From positions 11,484,001-11,548,000 of the forward strand of contig NC_060019.1 of NCBI RefSeq assembly GCF_021134715.1: a stretch of 64,000 nucleotides of DNA, read 5' to 3'. Numbering within the stretch: the first letter of the stretch is position 1; the number at the start of each line of letters is the position of its first letter. The notes under the pieces were generated by a model that did no database searches, was not told the DNA's origin, and saw only the letters and a program-made list of their open reading frames with translations. The stretch is from Daphnia pulex. Its lineage: Eukaryota; Arthropoda; Branchiopoda; Diplostraca; Daphniidae. Positions 36,605 to 50,093 of the stretch are shown here, piece after piece. The position numbers and the translations under genes were made by a program.

Positions 36605-39600
36605 CTAGACGATGTTAGTGGAGCGACTATCGGTGCTGCTGCTGATGGCCAAAGCGGATGCATCGGGAGATTCGCACTCGATCTCCACTTGTGTCTCGAC
36701 GGCTGTCGGTTCAGACGCGGTAGCATCTTCGACAACACCTTTGATTTGAGCGTGATTAAAAATATAGTCTCATCACCTGCAATTGAAGTTGTGTTCAAAA
36801 ATACCTGATTCTGTTGTTGAGGCAGGTGGGTTATTTCTGGTGGAGAAGGATCTCGGCCAGGACCAATAACGGCGTGAGGACGAGGTGGACGGTGAGCTGC
36901 TTGACTCACGACGCATTGGTTCCAACTGCTTGGCAAAAACAAACAACATTAATAAGGAAAATGCTTAATGGTATATTTCTTCCTTTTACCGTATCCGTTC
37001 GGCCAGTTCTGGTTGACGGCTCGTCGGATGGGAGCTGAATGTCGGGAGTCACGCTGGGTGATCTTTGGTGACTGGAATGATGGCTGCCTGCAGGGACAAC
37101 CACTGGCGAAGCGGTTCCTCTGCGGTGGCCAGGACGCAATCCTGAGATGATTGGAGCATCTAAATCCATATTCACGACGCTTTCCTGACTTCCGGTAAAC
37201 TGCCAAAATGAATCATTCACATCGTTATTAAAAGAAGGACACGATTGGCTAAAAAATTGAAATTACTATGATTATTTCCATTACCACATAACCGTAGTGT
37301 TTCAGGATATCCATTTTGCACATAGGACAAGTCCTGTGCTCCAACAACCACGGGTCGACGCATACTTTATGGAATTCATGCCTGTTTTGTTGTCAATAAA
37401 AATATTCAATCACGACATTCTTTCGTGACGATAAAATAGCGTATCATATCCACAAATATTTACCTGCACGGCAATAATCGAACGACATCCGAAGCTTTAT
37501 AAGGCTCGATGCAAACAGCGCAACATTCAGCCTCGGAAACTTCCTGCAATAAAAGACGCCATTAAAAATAAAATAATAATAATATCATTTTAAAAACAAA
37601 GGCTACAAAGCGCTAGAGGGCCGCTTGTTTCTATTATCCAATGATTCCATTAGTAGATGAAATCCCCCACCATTCGATGCAATTATTAAATTTCAGTCAC
37701 GAAAATAGAGTTTGAGAGTGCCGGTTCAATCGAGTGGATCAGTGACGTTGCTCGACGATCGATTATTTATAATACTAGGAGACATACTTAAAAAAGAGTC
37801 CGTATACCTTGTCAGTGTTTTTGATGGCTCTAGTGGGGATTTTGGAGAGAGCTTTCTGAGCCGCGCTCGTCAACTCCCGCTGGAATAGACGAGAAAAAAG
37901 GATCCATATAAAAACTGCACTGATAATGAAGAATAAGGAGATAATCTTACCGACAGGCGGTCCTTTGCGTGCAAATAGCGGAAACGCTGGATATAGTAAA
38001 ATACGAGCCACGCCAGGGAGATCATCATGAGGACGATAAACGAGATGGAAACGAACATGACGGATGTCCTACGTCGCCAACAGGAAATGGGAAAAAAAAT
38101 AATAAAATAAAAGATGGTTAAGTATATAAAGATAAAATGTGTTTTGTTTAAAAAAAAAAAATCGATTTGTTTGTTATCGAGCAGACCAGTAAACAGACAT
38201 CCGCATCGCCATCGACGTGAACGTGAAGATATTGACGGGTTTGCGTCCGTAAAGGAAAGTTTCCTCGGTCGGCACTTCAGTGGTGGCGTCCATGACGGAA
38301 ATTTGTGAATAACTTTTCGTGTGTGATTCGATTGAAACTTTTGGAAATGGCCCGAGTACGCGCTCTTGATATTATAATTATTATTACAACTCTTTCTTTT
38401 TCTTCAGACTAATAAATCTCTTTCTGGCGTTCAATTTTCAAACTGTTTTTTTAACTTTTTCGACAAGGAACGGCTAGTCAGAATCTTTAGCAATCGCACA
38501 AAGAGAGTGAGAGCGAATTGATGTATAATATTAAAACTCGAGAGTACGCTCCTCGCTGCCAAATATTAATAACGGTACTTCACCCAGACCCGAAACTGAC
38601 GTTGTCAAGCTCGGAGACTCTGATGGAGTGCCGGTGTTGGACAATTGGGTCGCCACTTTTAAACCAACCCAAAGTCACATGCGGGCAGCGAGAACAACAT
38701 CACAGTAAATGGGAAAAAAAAAACAAGAGCTAGAAAAAATGTACAATTCAGCGCAGGCGTCACAAAAAACACACGCGCGCGTGACCCGTGCTTGATAATT
38801 AGATTACACACATAGTTTGTCGTTGATCTCTTTTCCAAAAAACTGTTACGGTAATACAGGAGACAAAAGGGCATTTCCTACTTATGCAAATATTGTGCCG
38901 GACATAAGCTTCGAACACGTGATCAAACTGTCGAACATCAAATTTTTCGACACTCACGTTTTCCCCTCTGTCACTGGGAATTCTGAAGCAGTATATGCGA
39001 TAATTCTTCCGGCGAGTCGAGCAAAAACAATCCGAAGCCTCAAAACGGTAAAAAATAATACTGGAGCCCTACGTCAATGACTCGGTATAGCTTGTCGTCG
39101 AGACTTTTGATGAATGTCGTGAAAAATTACACCTTTGCTCGAACAAGGATTCGCGACGCTATTTCAGAAAAAGGTATTAAAATAAATCCGACTATGCGAC
39201 GATAATGCAATTTGCACACTAAAATTCAGTCTCTCCCAGCCATCCAGACTGATAAAAGTGACGGACGCTTTGGATGGACGATACAGTAAGAGCACAATTT
39301 AGTACCATGTACATTGTCAACGATTTCGGTTCGTTCCTTTATTCTAGTAAGAATAAGGGAGACTCGGCAAAGGAGTCCGGGAATGAGGCCAATCATATCC
39401 GATACGATAACAAGCCCCCACTTTACGATGGCCAGGGTATCTTACACGTATATGTATATCGATCGAGCGCCTACTGGACCCCTATATCATGATTTATAGA
39501 TGATATATATACAATCATAAAAGATGACTGCAAAGCCACTTAAATGGACCACCACCGAAACAGAAAGAAGGCTGCGGAGTGAATGATCGATGGACGACGT

Positions 39601-42600
39601 TGGCTACACACACAACAACATGATGTGCATTATATTTTGTTGAAAACAGTTCAGTTATTTCCTGGAGCCTCGTCGGGTTCCTTTTCTTTTTGGCTACAAC
39701 GGACGCGAGGACGTCGACTTTTACTTTTGTGAGTCCTTACCACTTTTCCTCTAGTTTGTACGTAGCTCGACATGTGTTGCATAGAAAGTTGTTCTCATGT
39801 GGTGTGCACATTGACTAGGAAATATAAGAACCCTACGCGTCACGGTGTGCGTTTACATAGAGTGTCTCTTACCTGTTGATATTGGTGAAACGGTAGGTGT
39901 AGTGAGAGCCGACCGTAATTTGCATCATGACGCGGGTGCCATTGTCTACGAGCGCTGCCAATTCCTCGCCCTTGGCGCGTGTGATGAACACGGCCACGAT
40001 CTTGTCACCTGTTAATTTATTCAAATTGAAAAGAAAATAAAAAATTGATTATCAGATCAGATTCCAATGCACACGCTACAGTCTCTCTATAATAGCATGC
40101 GAATATTCAATAAAAAAACACACACCAAAGTGAAGGGGGGAAAAAACAAGAGCAGTTCCTGTTGCCAAGGAAATCCTAGACGTCGTCGTCACACACAAAA
40201 ATAAAATAGACTGGGAAAAACCCAGAGAGATAGAAAAATCGATCCACCCACTACTACGACTCTTTATAGATCCGATTTACTTTTCTTGGACGGGGGAGTC
40301 GATATATAAAAAGGAAATTCTTTTTATATTTTGTTGGAAAAGGGTCTGATCAATACGGTGATTATAATATACTGTAGGAGTTTTGTGACGTCAGTAAATG
40401 GCCCAGTTGGTTTCTATAAGAGATACATAGAGTTGGCAGGAAATGTTTGGAGTTTCAATAAAGTTGTGTGGACTGGCGTACGTTAGGTCAAGCTCTGCTT
40501 TCAAAACTGTAAATTTAATTGCTAGACCCCCGCACACAAGTTTATACAACTGCTGTCGGCTTCCATAGAATTCACGGATGCTGGCAATCTTCTAGGAAAT
40601 CTAAACCGGCCAGCCTTCCTTAGCTCTCTACATTATTAAGTACATTTTCACATCAGGGGAAAACACCTTTTTTTCAAAAAATAAAAACCCCTTTTCTTAG
40701 ATGGGAAATTTCGGATTTTTTATTGCAAACGAGGACGGACTTTCCATTCTGAAACAGAAAAAAAATTGGTCCTGGTTTGTATCTCGATGCTGAATCCCAC
40801 ACTCACAAAGTGTGATGTACTGCGGTGGAAAAAACAACAAACGCGGGAGTCTATATAATGCCATTACCAGTCATGGCGGCAGCAGATGGTTAGGGCCTTT
40901 TCTCTTTCTTTCTCTTCTAATTCTGTGTAGATTTCTGTTTTCTTTGAAAAAAAAGGGAATTTTCGTGATTCACATTCCGTCCAGACCATCTGCCAAGTCC
41001 GTTTTTATTGTACGTACAAGAAGAGAGAAACAAGTTGAAAGCGAATAGAGAAAGCCATAGAAAACACTCGGCTCAATAGTAAGACTAAACTGTTGATAAT
41101 TGCCAGCCTGCAATACAAAACTATAGAAGAACCGATATTGCACTTGTTAACTTGTTGTTTTTGGACGGCCCTGAATCGGCTTACGAAAGCTATAGAAAGC
41201 GTAATATCTAGATCGTTACATTATGTTGCACAGCTTTTGCCACACGCGTGTCTACGTTTAGAACCTTGGCCTCTTTTCGCTATTTCATTATCTTGACTTT
41301 TCCTATAAAAGGCGGAGGGGGGGATTGCTGCTGGTGGCGGTTGTTGGACCAGTCTACCTTGAGATGACTCTTTGAACCACACAAACGTCCTTCCTCCACC
41401 CATACGGAAACAAGAGACGCCCAAAACTACCTTCATCATGACCTTAAGAAAATTTTTATTTTTATGGGGCTTCCGCAATCTCAAATGGGTTTTTTTTTTC
41501 TTCCTTACTCCAACATTTGCATAAATTTGTTTCCGAATGGACAAAATATATATCGGGCAATCTCACCTTGTCTCAGATTTTTTTGGAAAGTGTCGAAAAA
41601 TGACAAAAGTTTCTGATTTTCGACTAATGATAAAATATGGGACAATGTATGTCGATACGATCGTCGAGCACCTGGCGAAAGCTTCTCTCTCCCCACCTGA
41701 AAGTGTTTTCACCAAAAAATGTACTACTACTACACTACGAGACTCGACTAACGAAGGAACCGCACATTTTCTCTTCGTTCATTCCCAGATGGTTAGAGAA
41801 AATCGGGGCGAAAGTGAAGGCACTTAAAAACTATAAGGCATTTTCTATTTAATAACCTCTCTAGCTGCCGGCCCGATGATGACAGATGGATGCTCCCATT
41901 CCCACTGGGCTTTCTCTCCTACTAGACTCAAACAAGAAAAATTGTTGTCAATGTCTCAATCCCGTCAAAAGCAGCACTTTACGGTTGCCGAACCATCGAG
42001 ACAACAACCAGGGGGGACTCAAAGGACTTCAACCTCAAACAAGTCTTCACCTTGAAGTCTCATAATGAGCTAAGCTGGGTCCCGCACGAGTGTTGTGTAC
42101 GTCTCGAGGGCGAAATTTTCAAATGGGAAAAAAGGGCGCCAAACAATCGTACAGAGCACTTGACTCTATTGATCAGCCCCCCTGTATATATATATAAAAG
42201 TTGGGTGTGCACACACAAGAGTTGCGTCGTCGCAGAGGAATGAAAGGAAATCAATAAAGAGATGATGGTGCCCACCAAGTAAAAGCGGCCAACTTTTAGC
42301 CAAAGGAGAAATGTTGCGACTCTTCTTTCAATGATCCCGCCAACATTCTGGTGGGGGTCTCGCTTCAGGGATGATGATAGGCATCTAATCATCGATCGCC
42401 CAAGAAAAGTGAGAGGTACCAATCGACCACCACTTTTTCCTAGCCCCAAAAAAACTTTACATGAAAGACACACAATTGCGTTTCGCTTTTGTAAACTTCT
42501 GGTCCAAGGTGACGACGAGAAATATAGGCCGGTCGTTTCTGGAACACTAAATATAAAGGGCCGAAAAATTTTTCTGGGGAGGGGAAAAGATACTATAATA

Positions 42601-43392
42601 ATGACCATAACTTAAACATATTGTGTGCACCACACTTTCGTTGCAAACCACACCGCCAAGCTGTTGCACAATTTTTCACTTACTCTCTTTTTTCTTTCTA
42701 CCCCCGTGTGTACTATTTTACACGACTTATTGAAAGTGATAAACTTACATACACACTGGTTATTGTCTGCCAACAACCTAGTGAGGGGGGGGGTTGCTGT
42801 ATGTATATAATAATATAAAAAAAGAGTGGGTGTTTCACTTACGATATTTATTGCGTAAAGTCATTCTCTGGAGGCCGTCCTCTTTGTTGTTGTATACGAC
42901 CAAACCGGACGCATTGTTTAAAACAGCCGCTTCTAATTTGTCGTCAAAGTTACAACGCCCACGACGTACCAGGGCTATCCAGGGCACCACCTTGAAAAAT
43001 TCAATTTCCATCATTAATTGTTTCAGTCGTTTAATTATTATTATTGATTTTCCGGGGAGGAAAACACACACACACACAATGGCCACACATATATTAATAA
43101 TTACGGGTATTTCGTTCTCGTAGACAATGTCACAGCCGTAGTGTGAGCTAGAGTTGGCCGAACGAACGTGAACGAGGATTCCGGCCGTCTGTCCGACCCT
43201 CCCGTTGCCGAATTTGCCCATCTCGGCAGCGTCGTTGTGCACTGACGCAGAATCGATGTAAGAAACATTGATGTGCGCCAGCGTGTACTCTTCGCCGTCA
43301 GGGAACGGCCATTGATCACAGTTCACTAGTTTGGTCCCAATTAGCAACAACACGGCCGACCAAATGGCCATCATCATCATCGACTGACTCAT
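36605..43392 (-). CDS. gol: Goliath-type transmembrane RING E3 ubiquitin ligase (RNF130/RNF150 family)
   Basis: Ten minus-strand exons: 43392-43105, 42990-42843, 40008-39873, 38068-37951, 37879-37808, 37543-37464, 37381-37285, 37199-36990, 36928-36805, 36738-36605; 468 residues. Goliath-family ligases act on endosomes and control recycling of membrane proteins. Seen: a signal peptide (about 1-25), a lumenal protease-associated domain with [22 protein letters not shown] and GLVVYNN, a membrane segment at about 196-217 ([11 protein letters not shown]-like, here [17 protein letters not shown]), and a RING-H2 finger with ligands Cys262, Cys265, Cys280, His282, His285, Cys288, Cys299, Cys302. The C-terminal 150 residues are Ser/Pro-rich with no domain. 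The introns of about 2.8 kb (40009-42842) and 1.8 kb (38069-39872) are unusually long for this window. The acceptor of the ninth exon could lie three bases further in. Start chosen at the ATG before the signal peptide. Confidence 0.94.
38174..38293 (-). other. Exon-like 39-residue open frame inside a goliath intron
   Basis: An ATG-started frame on the gene strand lies 105 bases before the membrane-segment exon of goliath. It is less AT-rich than the intron around it. Splicing from a weak GT at its end (TACTG|GTCTGC) to the acceptor at 38068 would keep the frame of goliath. It could be an alternative first exon giving a form without the protease-associated domain, or chance. Without transcript data this is only a candidate. 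Confidence 0.2.
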
Positions 43393-46076
43393 CTCGAACC
43401 AATTCACATGCACACACGTAAATTTACACACCCCAAAAGGAATTTTTTTGAAAAAACTATTAAATTGAATCGCTCCCAAACAACTGGTGTCTCTTTTACG
43501 AGACTTCGCAACGTGGGGTCGATAAAATAAAAGTCAAGAACTAAACAAACAACGTCGTCGACGACGACAGTCGAAAGAGCCTTTGAAAAAATGGCCGATT
43601 ATCACAGCAACTGTTGGACAACTGGGCAATCTGTTGCCTGCACACACAAAGTCAACGGGATTTGTTTATACCAGATCACAAATATTCGAGAGTAGGGGGA
43701 AATTGTGTGTGTGTGTTAACCAAGGAAGCCAAACACGCTCGCACTAATCCAACTCCCCGAGCCGAGTGAAGCTCGTTTCGTTGGAAAATCACACACTTGT
43801 CGTCGGGTGGCGCTACAGTCGCTACCCAAGGACACTGAGTGGGGGCGGAGCCAATTCAACGTCATTTATGACGTCACATTCAACGACAACCAATCACTTT
43901 GCTTCTTTAACTATAAGGAAAAAGAACAACATTGAGGAAACAAACCGATTTGCATAAACTGGCCAGCAGTTTCTACATTTATCTTACACACAATTCATGA
44001 ATTGTGTATATTATTCCAAAAAAGACAAAAGATACAAATCCAAAGTTTTTCTATTTTTTGGTCAGAGTTGCCAGAGGCGTCGACGACGCAATGGCAACCT
44101 TCAGAAAAAAAGTTGGTGATTTTATTTTGTTTCGTGTACATCCGCATGGCTTTCGGGTTCTTCGCCATAGGGAGAAGTGTGGATGACTGGGCAAACACGA
44201 TTTCTTCCAAGGCCATTTCTTTTTCTTTTTTTATTCCTTTGTTTCCTTTCGACGTTGACGTTTAACCTTCGACTTGAAGCAATCAAAAGAGATCGTTACA
44301 AGGAAGGAGAATAAATCAGGTACAAATGATGATGATGACCATATTTTATCACAGTTGCCTTCGAAACTTTTACGCCGTCTGTTCGACGTAAATGGCGTCC
44401 ATTAAACCCATTAACTCAATTGATTGCAACGTTGGAACATCTTAGTAGCGATTTCTTCGAATTTTTCCACCAGCTCAAGCGCTAATTATTTTCAACGGCC
44501 TTGAAATTAACTATGGCTCAATCGTATTGGGAATGGCTGATTTTGATTAGGTATATAGCCATCATTTTAAATACGGGAGGTGTTATGTGGTGGTGTATAC
44601 AGCCTTGCTCACGATTTTCGTCGGCAACATAGGGTAAGGGTAGCAAAATCAATACGAGATGTAATAAAGTACGTTGTGGAATTTATGTTTCCAACCGTAA
44701 GATAGTAAACGTAATAAATTGTTTAAATTCTCATTTAAAATCCAACAGTGTGAGGTTTTTATTCGTCCACACGTCAACTCGCATGTTAAACCAATTTATT
44801 CTGTTGAAATATTGCATTATTAGACAATATGCCCTTTTTTGGCTTGTATGTATTTGTTTATCTATTTACAAAACGTTTTCTTAGCCACTACAACACGTGC
44901 TGTTTCGACCGTTTCGTCAACATGGAAACTGATTTGAATTTCTGAATTCGTCTCTCTATAAATCCTCGTCGAACTGGAATGATTGACCGAATAATACGAG
45001 AACAAGTTCATACACATGCTCAACCAGCAGCAAGCTCCCACCAGTTAAAACTGGCCTTTGGCATGAATGCTTATTTTTCTCAAAATAGTTTTCCTCTCGT
45101 CGATCCAGACTTTTCTCTTATTATTCAGAGTTTCATCTAGCCGTTCTTTTGTGGCAAACAAAGGCTTGCATTGCTATAAATAAATCTCTCTGCCAAGTGG
45201 TCTATTTCCATCAACACGTCGATTGTGTCATTTTTTCCGATTTTATGTCCATTTCAGGTTTTAGTAATTGGTTTTTTTTAATTCATTTTGAATTTCGGAT
45301 GAGGAAAGTATAAATTCATGAAATTGAACTGCGGTATTCTGAAGGTTCGAAATTTCTACCACTAGGTGTCATCACCAGAATAGCGTCAAAAAATACCCGA
45401 GTAAAATGCAAAAATGCGGAAGCGGAATTGGGAGTAGCCTAATAGGCTACTACTTATTTACCAATTTGTTGTAATCAGGTGTGCATAATTATTTTCATTT
45501 CACGACGCACTAGTCAAATTACGTCTGCCATCCTTGATGTAAAATTTGGCTTGAAGCAGCGCGAAAAACATGTTAAACAGCTTTCCGTGGGAGTTGAAGA
45601 GCTGGGAAAGTGAATGCGAATGAATTAAATTTCCCATGATAGGACTGGCATAATGATATTTTTTTTATTGTAAAAACTGGAACAAATTGTGAACGACACC
45701 AGCAAAATACGGATCATACATTCGAAATTAACAGGAAAATGTAGGACAATTTAAAGGAGATTCGGAAGTGATGGGTTTTTCTTTATTTTTGTAAAAAGAA
45801 CGCATTTGCGCTCTGGGGTGGGTTTTTTCAAATTATTGTGTAATTAGGTGACATCTTTCACGAAAAGAAAAAAGACTGACGTAAAATAACCATTGTGCCA
45901 TGCAATTCCACATTTTATCCACTGATGTCTGCATTTGAATTCCCGCACTTTACCTACAGCGATATATCGTCTGTTGTCATTCTGCCAATGGTTTCAAATT
46001 TGTGATCGATTAAGCGTAGTTTTTCGTACAGGGAATTTATACTTAACAATCATTTCTTAAGTTTCGATTTGCAAAA
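43393..46076. other. Divergent intergenic region, goliath and MED18
   Basis: No exon is supported over 2.7 kb. Near goliath lies a cluster of promoter-type elements (listed separately). The remainder is AT-rich and featureless apart from short frames. Confidence 0.45.
43841..43897. promoter_or_regulatory. GC-box, CRE and CCAAT cluster upstream of goliath
   Basis: GGGGGCGGAG at 43841-43850, CCAAT at 43851-43855, a full palindromic CRE TGACGTCA at 43869-43876 and a second CCAAT at 43890-43894 all fall within 57 bases. The position is about 450 bases upstream of the goliath start codon, so goliath is the likely target. The CRE predicts CREB/ATF binding, which is inference. Confidence 0.5.
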
Positions 46077-47134
46077 ATGGCAAACCAAAATCCCTTTTCC
46101 GCCATTGAACTTTTCACGTCTGCACTAAGGAGTAACATAATTCCCAATCAAGAATACTTACTGCAGGGAAGTGTTATCGACTCGTCAGCTGAAGTTCTAC
46201 ACAACCGATTGCGTGGTAAAGTATTACTAAATTATGCATTGCATTTTTATCGCTATCGCATTTTTTGACTGTTTTATTTTATTCAATTCAGGATTGTGTG
46301 ATGCTGCGGAGACTGGGCCAGAAACATTTCACGATCATGAAATGTGTTTCAGTTTAAGTAAATTGAATTCAAACACTTTTACTAAATGCCATGGCTCAAT
46401 TATGTATTCCATTTACAGAAGCCAGCAATCCAGGAGGTACTCCCCAACAGCAGCAGCCATTCTTGCTACGAGTTCGGAGAGCTTTGGATCACCCAGAGTA
46501 TCCATGGCAATTAAGATATTTGGGACAACCTGAACTTGGTAGGCTGTATATCTTGCTGATTTGATCATTTGCTTCAAATCAATAAGCTAATGAACCTATT
46601 TTTAATCTTATGTCAAACCTTTTTCAGTAATTTATTAGAGTACTTGAATTAGATGAGTTGTTACGTTCAAATGTTTCCATGTCTCAATTCTTTCGATTCA
46701 ATCTAGGTGACAAGAATCAGCCCACTGTTCTGAGAAGTTGCATAGACATTGCCTGTACCCCCAATGTTGTGGAGTTTTTGTCCGAACTTGGTTGCCGGAT
46801 TGAATTCGAATACGTTCTAAAAGGATATCTATTTAGGAAGGGTCGAATGAAGGTGACCATGTCGAAAATATTCCGGGTAACGTCATTACAAGTTATGAAA
46901 CACAATGCACCATTCTCTAAATTGCTTTGTTTGTTATCGGAGCAGATGGGTCAAGCCAAATCGCCCGACAGTCTAGAATCAGTGACCGGAAGTTACCTAG
47001 TAGAACTTTCTCTTTTGGCCCCAAGTGGACAGGATGCCGTTGCTGATGAAATTAAAGTGTTTGCCGAACAACTCAGACCATTAGTCCATCTAGAAAAAAT
47101 CGACTACAGAAGATTGCAGCAACCGTTTACATAA
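46077..47134 (+). CDS. MED18: Mediator complex subunit 18
   Basis: Exons 46077-46215, 46292-46357, 46419-46538 and 46707-47134 give 250 residues; human MED18 has 208. MED18 is a head-module subunit of Mediator that, with MED20, contacts RNA polymerase II. Seen: NQEYLLQGSVIDSS, HNRLRGLCD across the first intron, ETFHDHEMCFSL, PWQLRYLGQPELGDKNQP across the third intron, EYVLKGYLFRKGRMKVTMSKIFR (in two parts), SYLVELSLLAPSGQD and the end FAEQLRPLVHLEKIDYRRL. The extra length comes from an N-terminal extension, a Gln-rich loop before FLLRVRRAL, and an insert near NAPFSKLLCLLSEQ. A poly(A) signal AATAAA lies at 47237-47242. Confidence 0.96.
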
Positions 47135-50093
47135 GCTAAAATGAAAAAAAAAACGTCTTTGGGGGGTTTATTATCTGAAAATGATTTATGAATACGACGA
47201 TGTGTTTCAGTAATTACCGCCGTATCTAATTCCTTTAATAAATTCGATTTAAGTCCGGCCGTAAATGCATTCTACCCAAAAAGAAATTGCACAGATGAAT
47301 TAGACATTAATGGTAGCATTTAGCCCCTAATATCGTACGAATATTATCAAGTGATAAATCGCTAATATTCCAAATGATGAGAAGCGATTCGTACCTACAA
47401 AGTAGGTTTATACTTTCACCATACAAGATTTCCTTTTTCTTTGTCATGATTGTCTTAACTGAATGTAACTCAAAATGGACACAATTTCTAATAGTGTGCT
47501 AGATTTGATGAAGAAAAGATAAATAACCTCTTTTGGGTTTCAACGTTGACGGCGCACCTCGTAACAACTGTTAAAAGGTCTACAAGTTATACGTATATAA
47601 TTAAGGGCACACAGTCGGGGCCACTGCGGCCGGGTTTTAAACGACATGTGAAGTCATCCGTTGTGATTTGAAAGTTGGGAAAACACTTGCTTTTATTTCC
47701 CCCGAAAGAAATTTCGAATCTCGTGCCAGAAATCTTGTGGATGAAAATACCATGCTGGGGTTGATAGCCGCTTGTGGTAATAAGATGATAATAGTTGCTA
47801 ATAAAAATGAATGTGACGTCAAAGTAATAAGCGGGAAATCCCCAGGTTGTGAAAATGCAGTACACCGCTTCGTCAGTGTTGGTATAGTTGCGTGCCTTCG
47901 ATAACCATATTTTTGGTCGGCAAACCAGCGTCGTCCTTTGCCTCTAGACTCTAAGTTCAGCCTTTTCCACAATACACATACGTCAGAATTTTAAAGTTGA
48001 ATTCATACAGTACGCTAGGAATCATACACGAAGAAAAAAGGATTATTCGACGATGCACAAAATTTTTTTAAATGATAATTTTAGTCATACTTTGATGAAC
48101 AAACATGGCCGGTTAGCTTTTAGACCGTTACGTGCCAGGTGTCAAATTGGCGCCTCTGGCAATAATCAAAGTTTTTTTTAAAAGTTGTTGCAGATCATTT
48201 TTCTATGAATCTGGTCTCCGTTCGGCCATGTAAAATGTATGACAATAAAACAAATCGTGAATACAACTGAGTAATAAAAATTAATAAAATAAACCGCATG
48301 TTCACAGCAGTCTACACTCTACTGAGAATAACGACGACTCCACGCGATTAGAATCACTGCACATAATAAAATTATAAACTATTTCAGGAGTCAAATTTAG
48401 ACTACAGAGAGTTCCTCAAAAAAATGTGAGTAATATGTAAATTCTTTATTTCTATAACGGTAATATTAAAATAGTAATGAATTCATCTCGTAGTGCCGCT
48501 AAAACCGCTTAATTATTTACTAACCTGCGCAACTATTTTAATGAAGACATTTTGAAGCATGAGGGATAATTTTTTGCGCAGCCGGAAAATTATGGTGTGT
48601 TTCACTTTAATTAAATTAGCTTTGCGGGAATTCAAATGCCATTAACCAAAAGTCTTTTAATTTTATGGGACTTCACCAGCTATTTACCACTTTAATGTCT
48701 ACATTATATCTCTGGCTCCAGCGTTCTCATTTTTTCGCCTTAAAACTAACAAACTATTCACGAGAATTCAAATTTTTCTTTAATTTAGGCTTTACAAAAA
48801 TCACACACTTTTGTGTGGTAATATTTACCTTAAACATACTCACCGGAAACTCACGTTTGAATTAAAAAAATAAAAATTCTGAAACTGTTTTTACATTGTA
48901 CACAACTTTGTGTACCGACAATGCAACGGACAACAATAAAACCACACTGACTTGCACAGTAGAAGTGCAGACGGACTGAATTTTTAATCATTTCTCAAGT
49001 AGCTGATGAATTCGAGTGCGGGAGTTTCAGAATTATATAAAGTCTGAAGAAGAAAAACAAAAATTATTATTATTTTGTTCCTCTAGTTCACAAGTAGTAG
49101 TCAGTGAAAAGCATGTCTTTGTCGGGCGTTTCTTCGCGTCATCCTTTTATGGATCGAAACGCTTCGTTCCGCTCTTGGCCTCAAAGGTTAAAAGTTTACG
49201 ATGACTCGTCGTGATTAATAACTTATTGCGTAAAAAAAAACAAGGGGGAAACGTGATTCTTTTTCTCTTAATTTCTCTATATAATCGTGAGACGTGCCCC
49301 AAGCAGAGTGCGACAACAAACTGCGCAGGCCGGGAAGTTCGCTTATTACTACTCAAATGCGGCCGAGGGCGGCGTGACTCTTTCAAAATTCTTATCATTG
49401 ATAAGTTACGGAGATTATTTACTACGTGCCATTTCGATTGTTTGAAATGTATGCGCGCCTATCACCTGGCCGTCAAGTCCATAAATTCACTCCACAGTTA
49501 TATACAGGCTTGTATTGCAACATAATATTGACAACAATTCATCAAACCATAACAGTGCTCTTTTTCTTGGCATCCAAACATTTTTATTGCTGGTGGAATT
49601 TTTAATTTTATAGATTGAACTTTTATGTGTCGACTATGGACTTTGTTAGATGTACTCTATACCTTGATGTTGGCAGCGGGAATGTATACAACTGTTGTAT
49701 ACTGTGTTCTTTTGTGTTTTATTGAACGCTACACGTGTAATTAGCCTCATATAGTTCTTGCTTATTAGCGTATACTTCATTTTCGTCTTTTTTTAAAATC
49801 ACGAAATTGTGTTGCGCGCTGGGTCAACGGGCTTTTTCCACGAAAGAGAGAGACACTGAAGCTCATGCCTGAAGGTGGCCGTGGTTCTCTTTGAATCTTT
49901 CTCTAGCTGCTGCCTTGGCCGGGGTATTGTTGAATCGCCAAATATAAGAGACCTCTTCTGTTCCTTCTTGTGCCCAGTTCCAGCATCATCTCTTCAGCGG
50001 CGCCACGGTGCAAACATCTACACCACCGCTGCCTTATTGTTCCCGCTATATTTTAGTTTTCCTGGTTTCTTGTTTGGATATTTTTTTACCAAC
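47135..50093. other. Intergenic region between MED18 and the bestrophin gene
   Basis: MED18 3' UTR ends near 47240. Beyond it I see no assignable gene. One open, Met-free frame on the minus strand at 47587-47943 is discussed separately. The 200 bases before 50094 are open in the bestrophin frame but have no ATG and are probably 5' leader. Confidence 0.4.
47587..47943 (-). other. Unassigned 118-codon open frame, possible orphan exon
   Basis: The frame is bounded by TAG upstream (47944-47946) and TAA at 47587-47589, and contains no Met. It encodes five Cys, an aromatic-rich middle and the segment RSGPDCVPL near the end. The upstream boundary CTAG could serve as a splice acceptor. The composition is protein-like but I recognise no family. 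A shorter open frame overlaps it on the plus strand, so the coding strand, if any, is uncertain. Confidence 0.2.

Noticed and set aside
43995-44265. Overlapping open frames upstream of goliath
   Set aside because: Three overlapping frames on both strands, no splice context or recognisable motif.
49875-50093. N-terminal extension of the bestrophin
   Set aside because: Open in frame but without any ATG before 50094; family members start a few residues before the RW-GSIYK motif, which fits the ATG at 50094.
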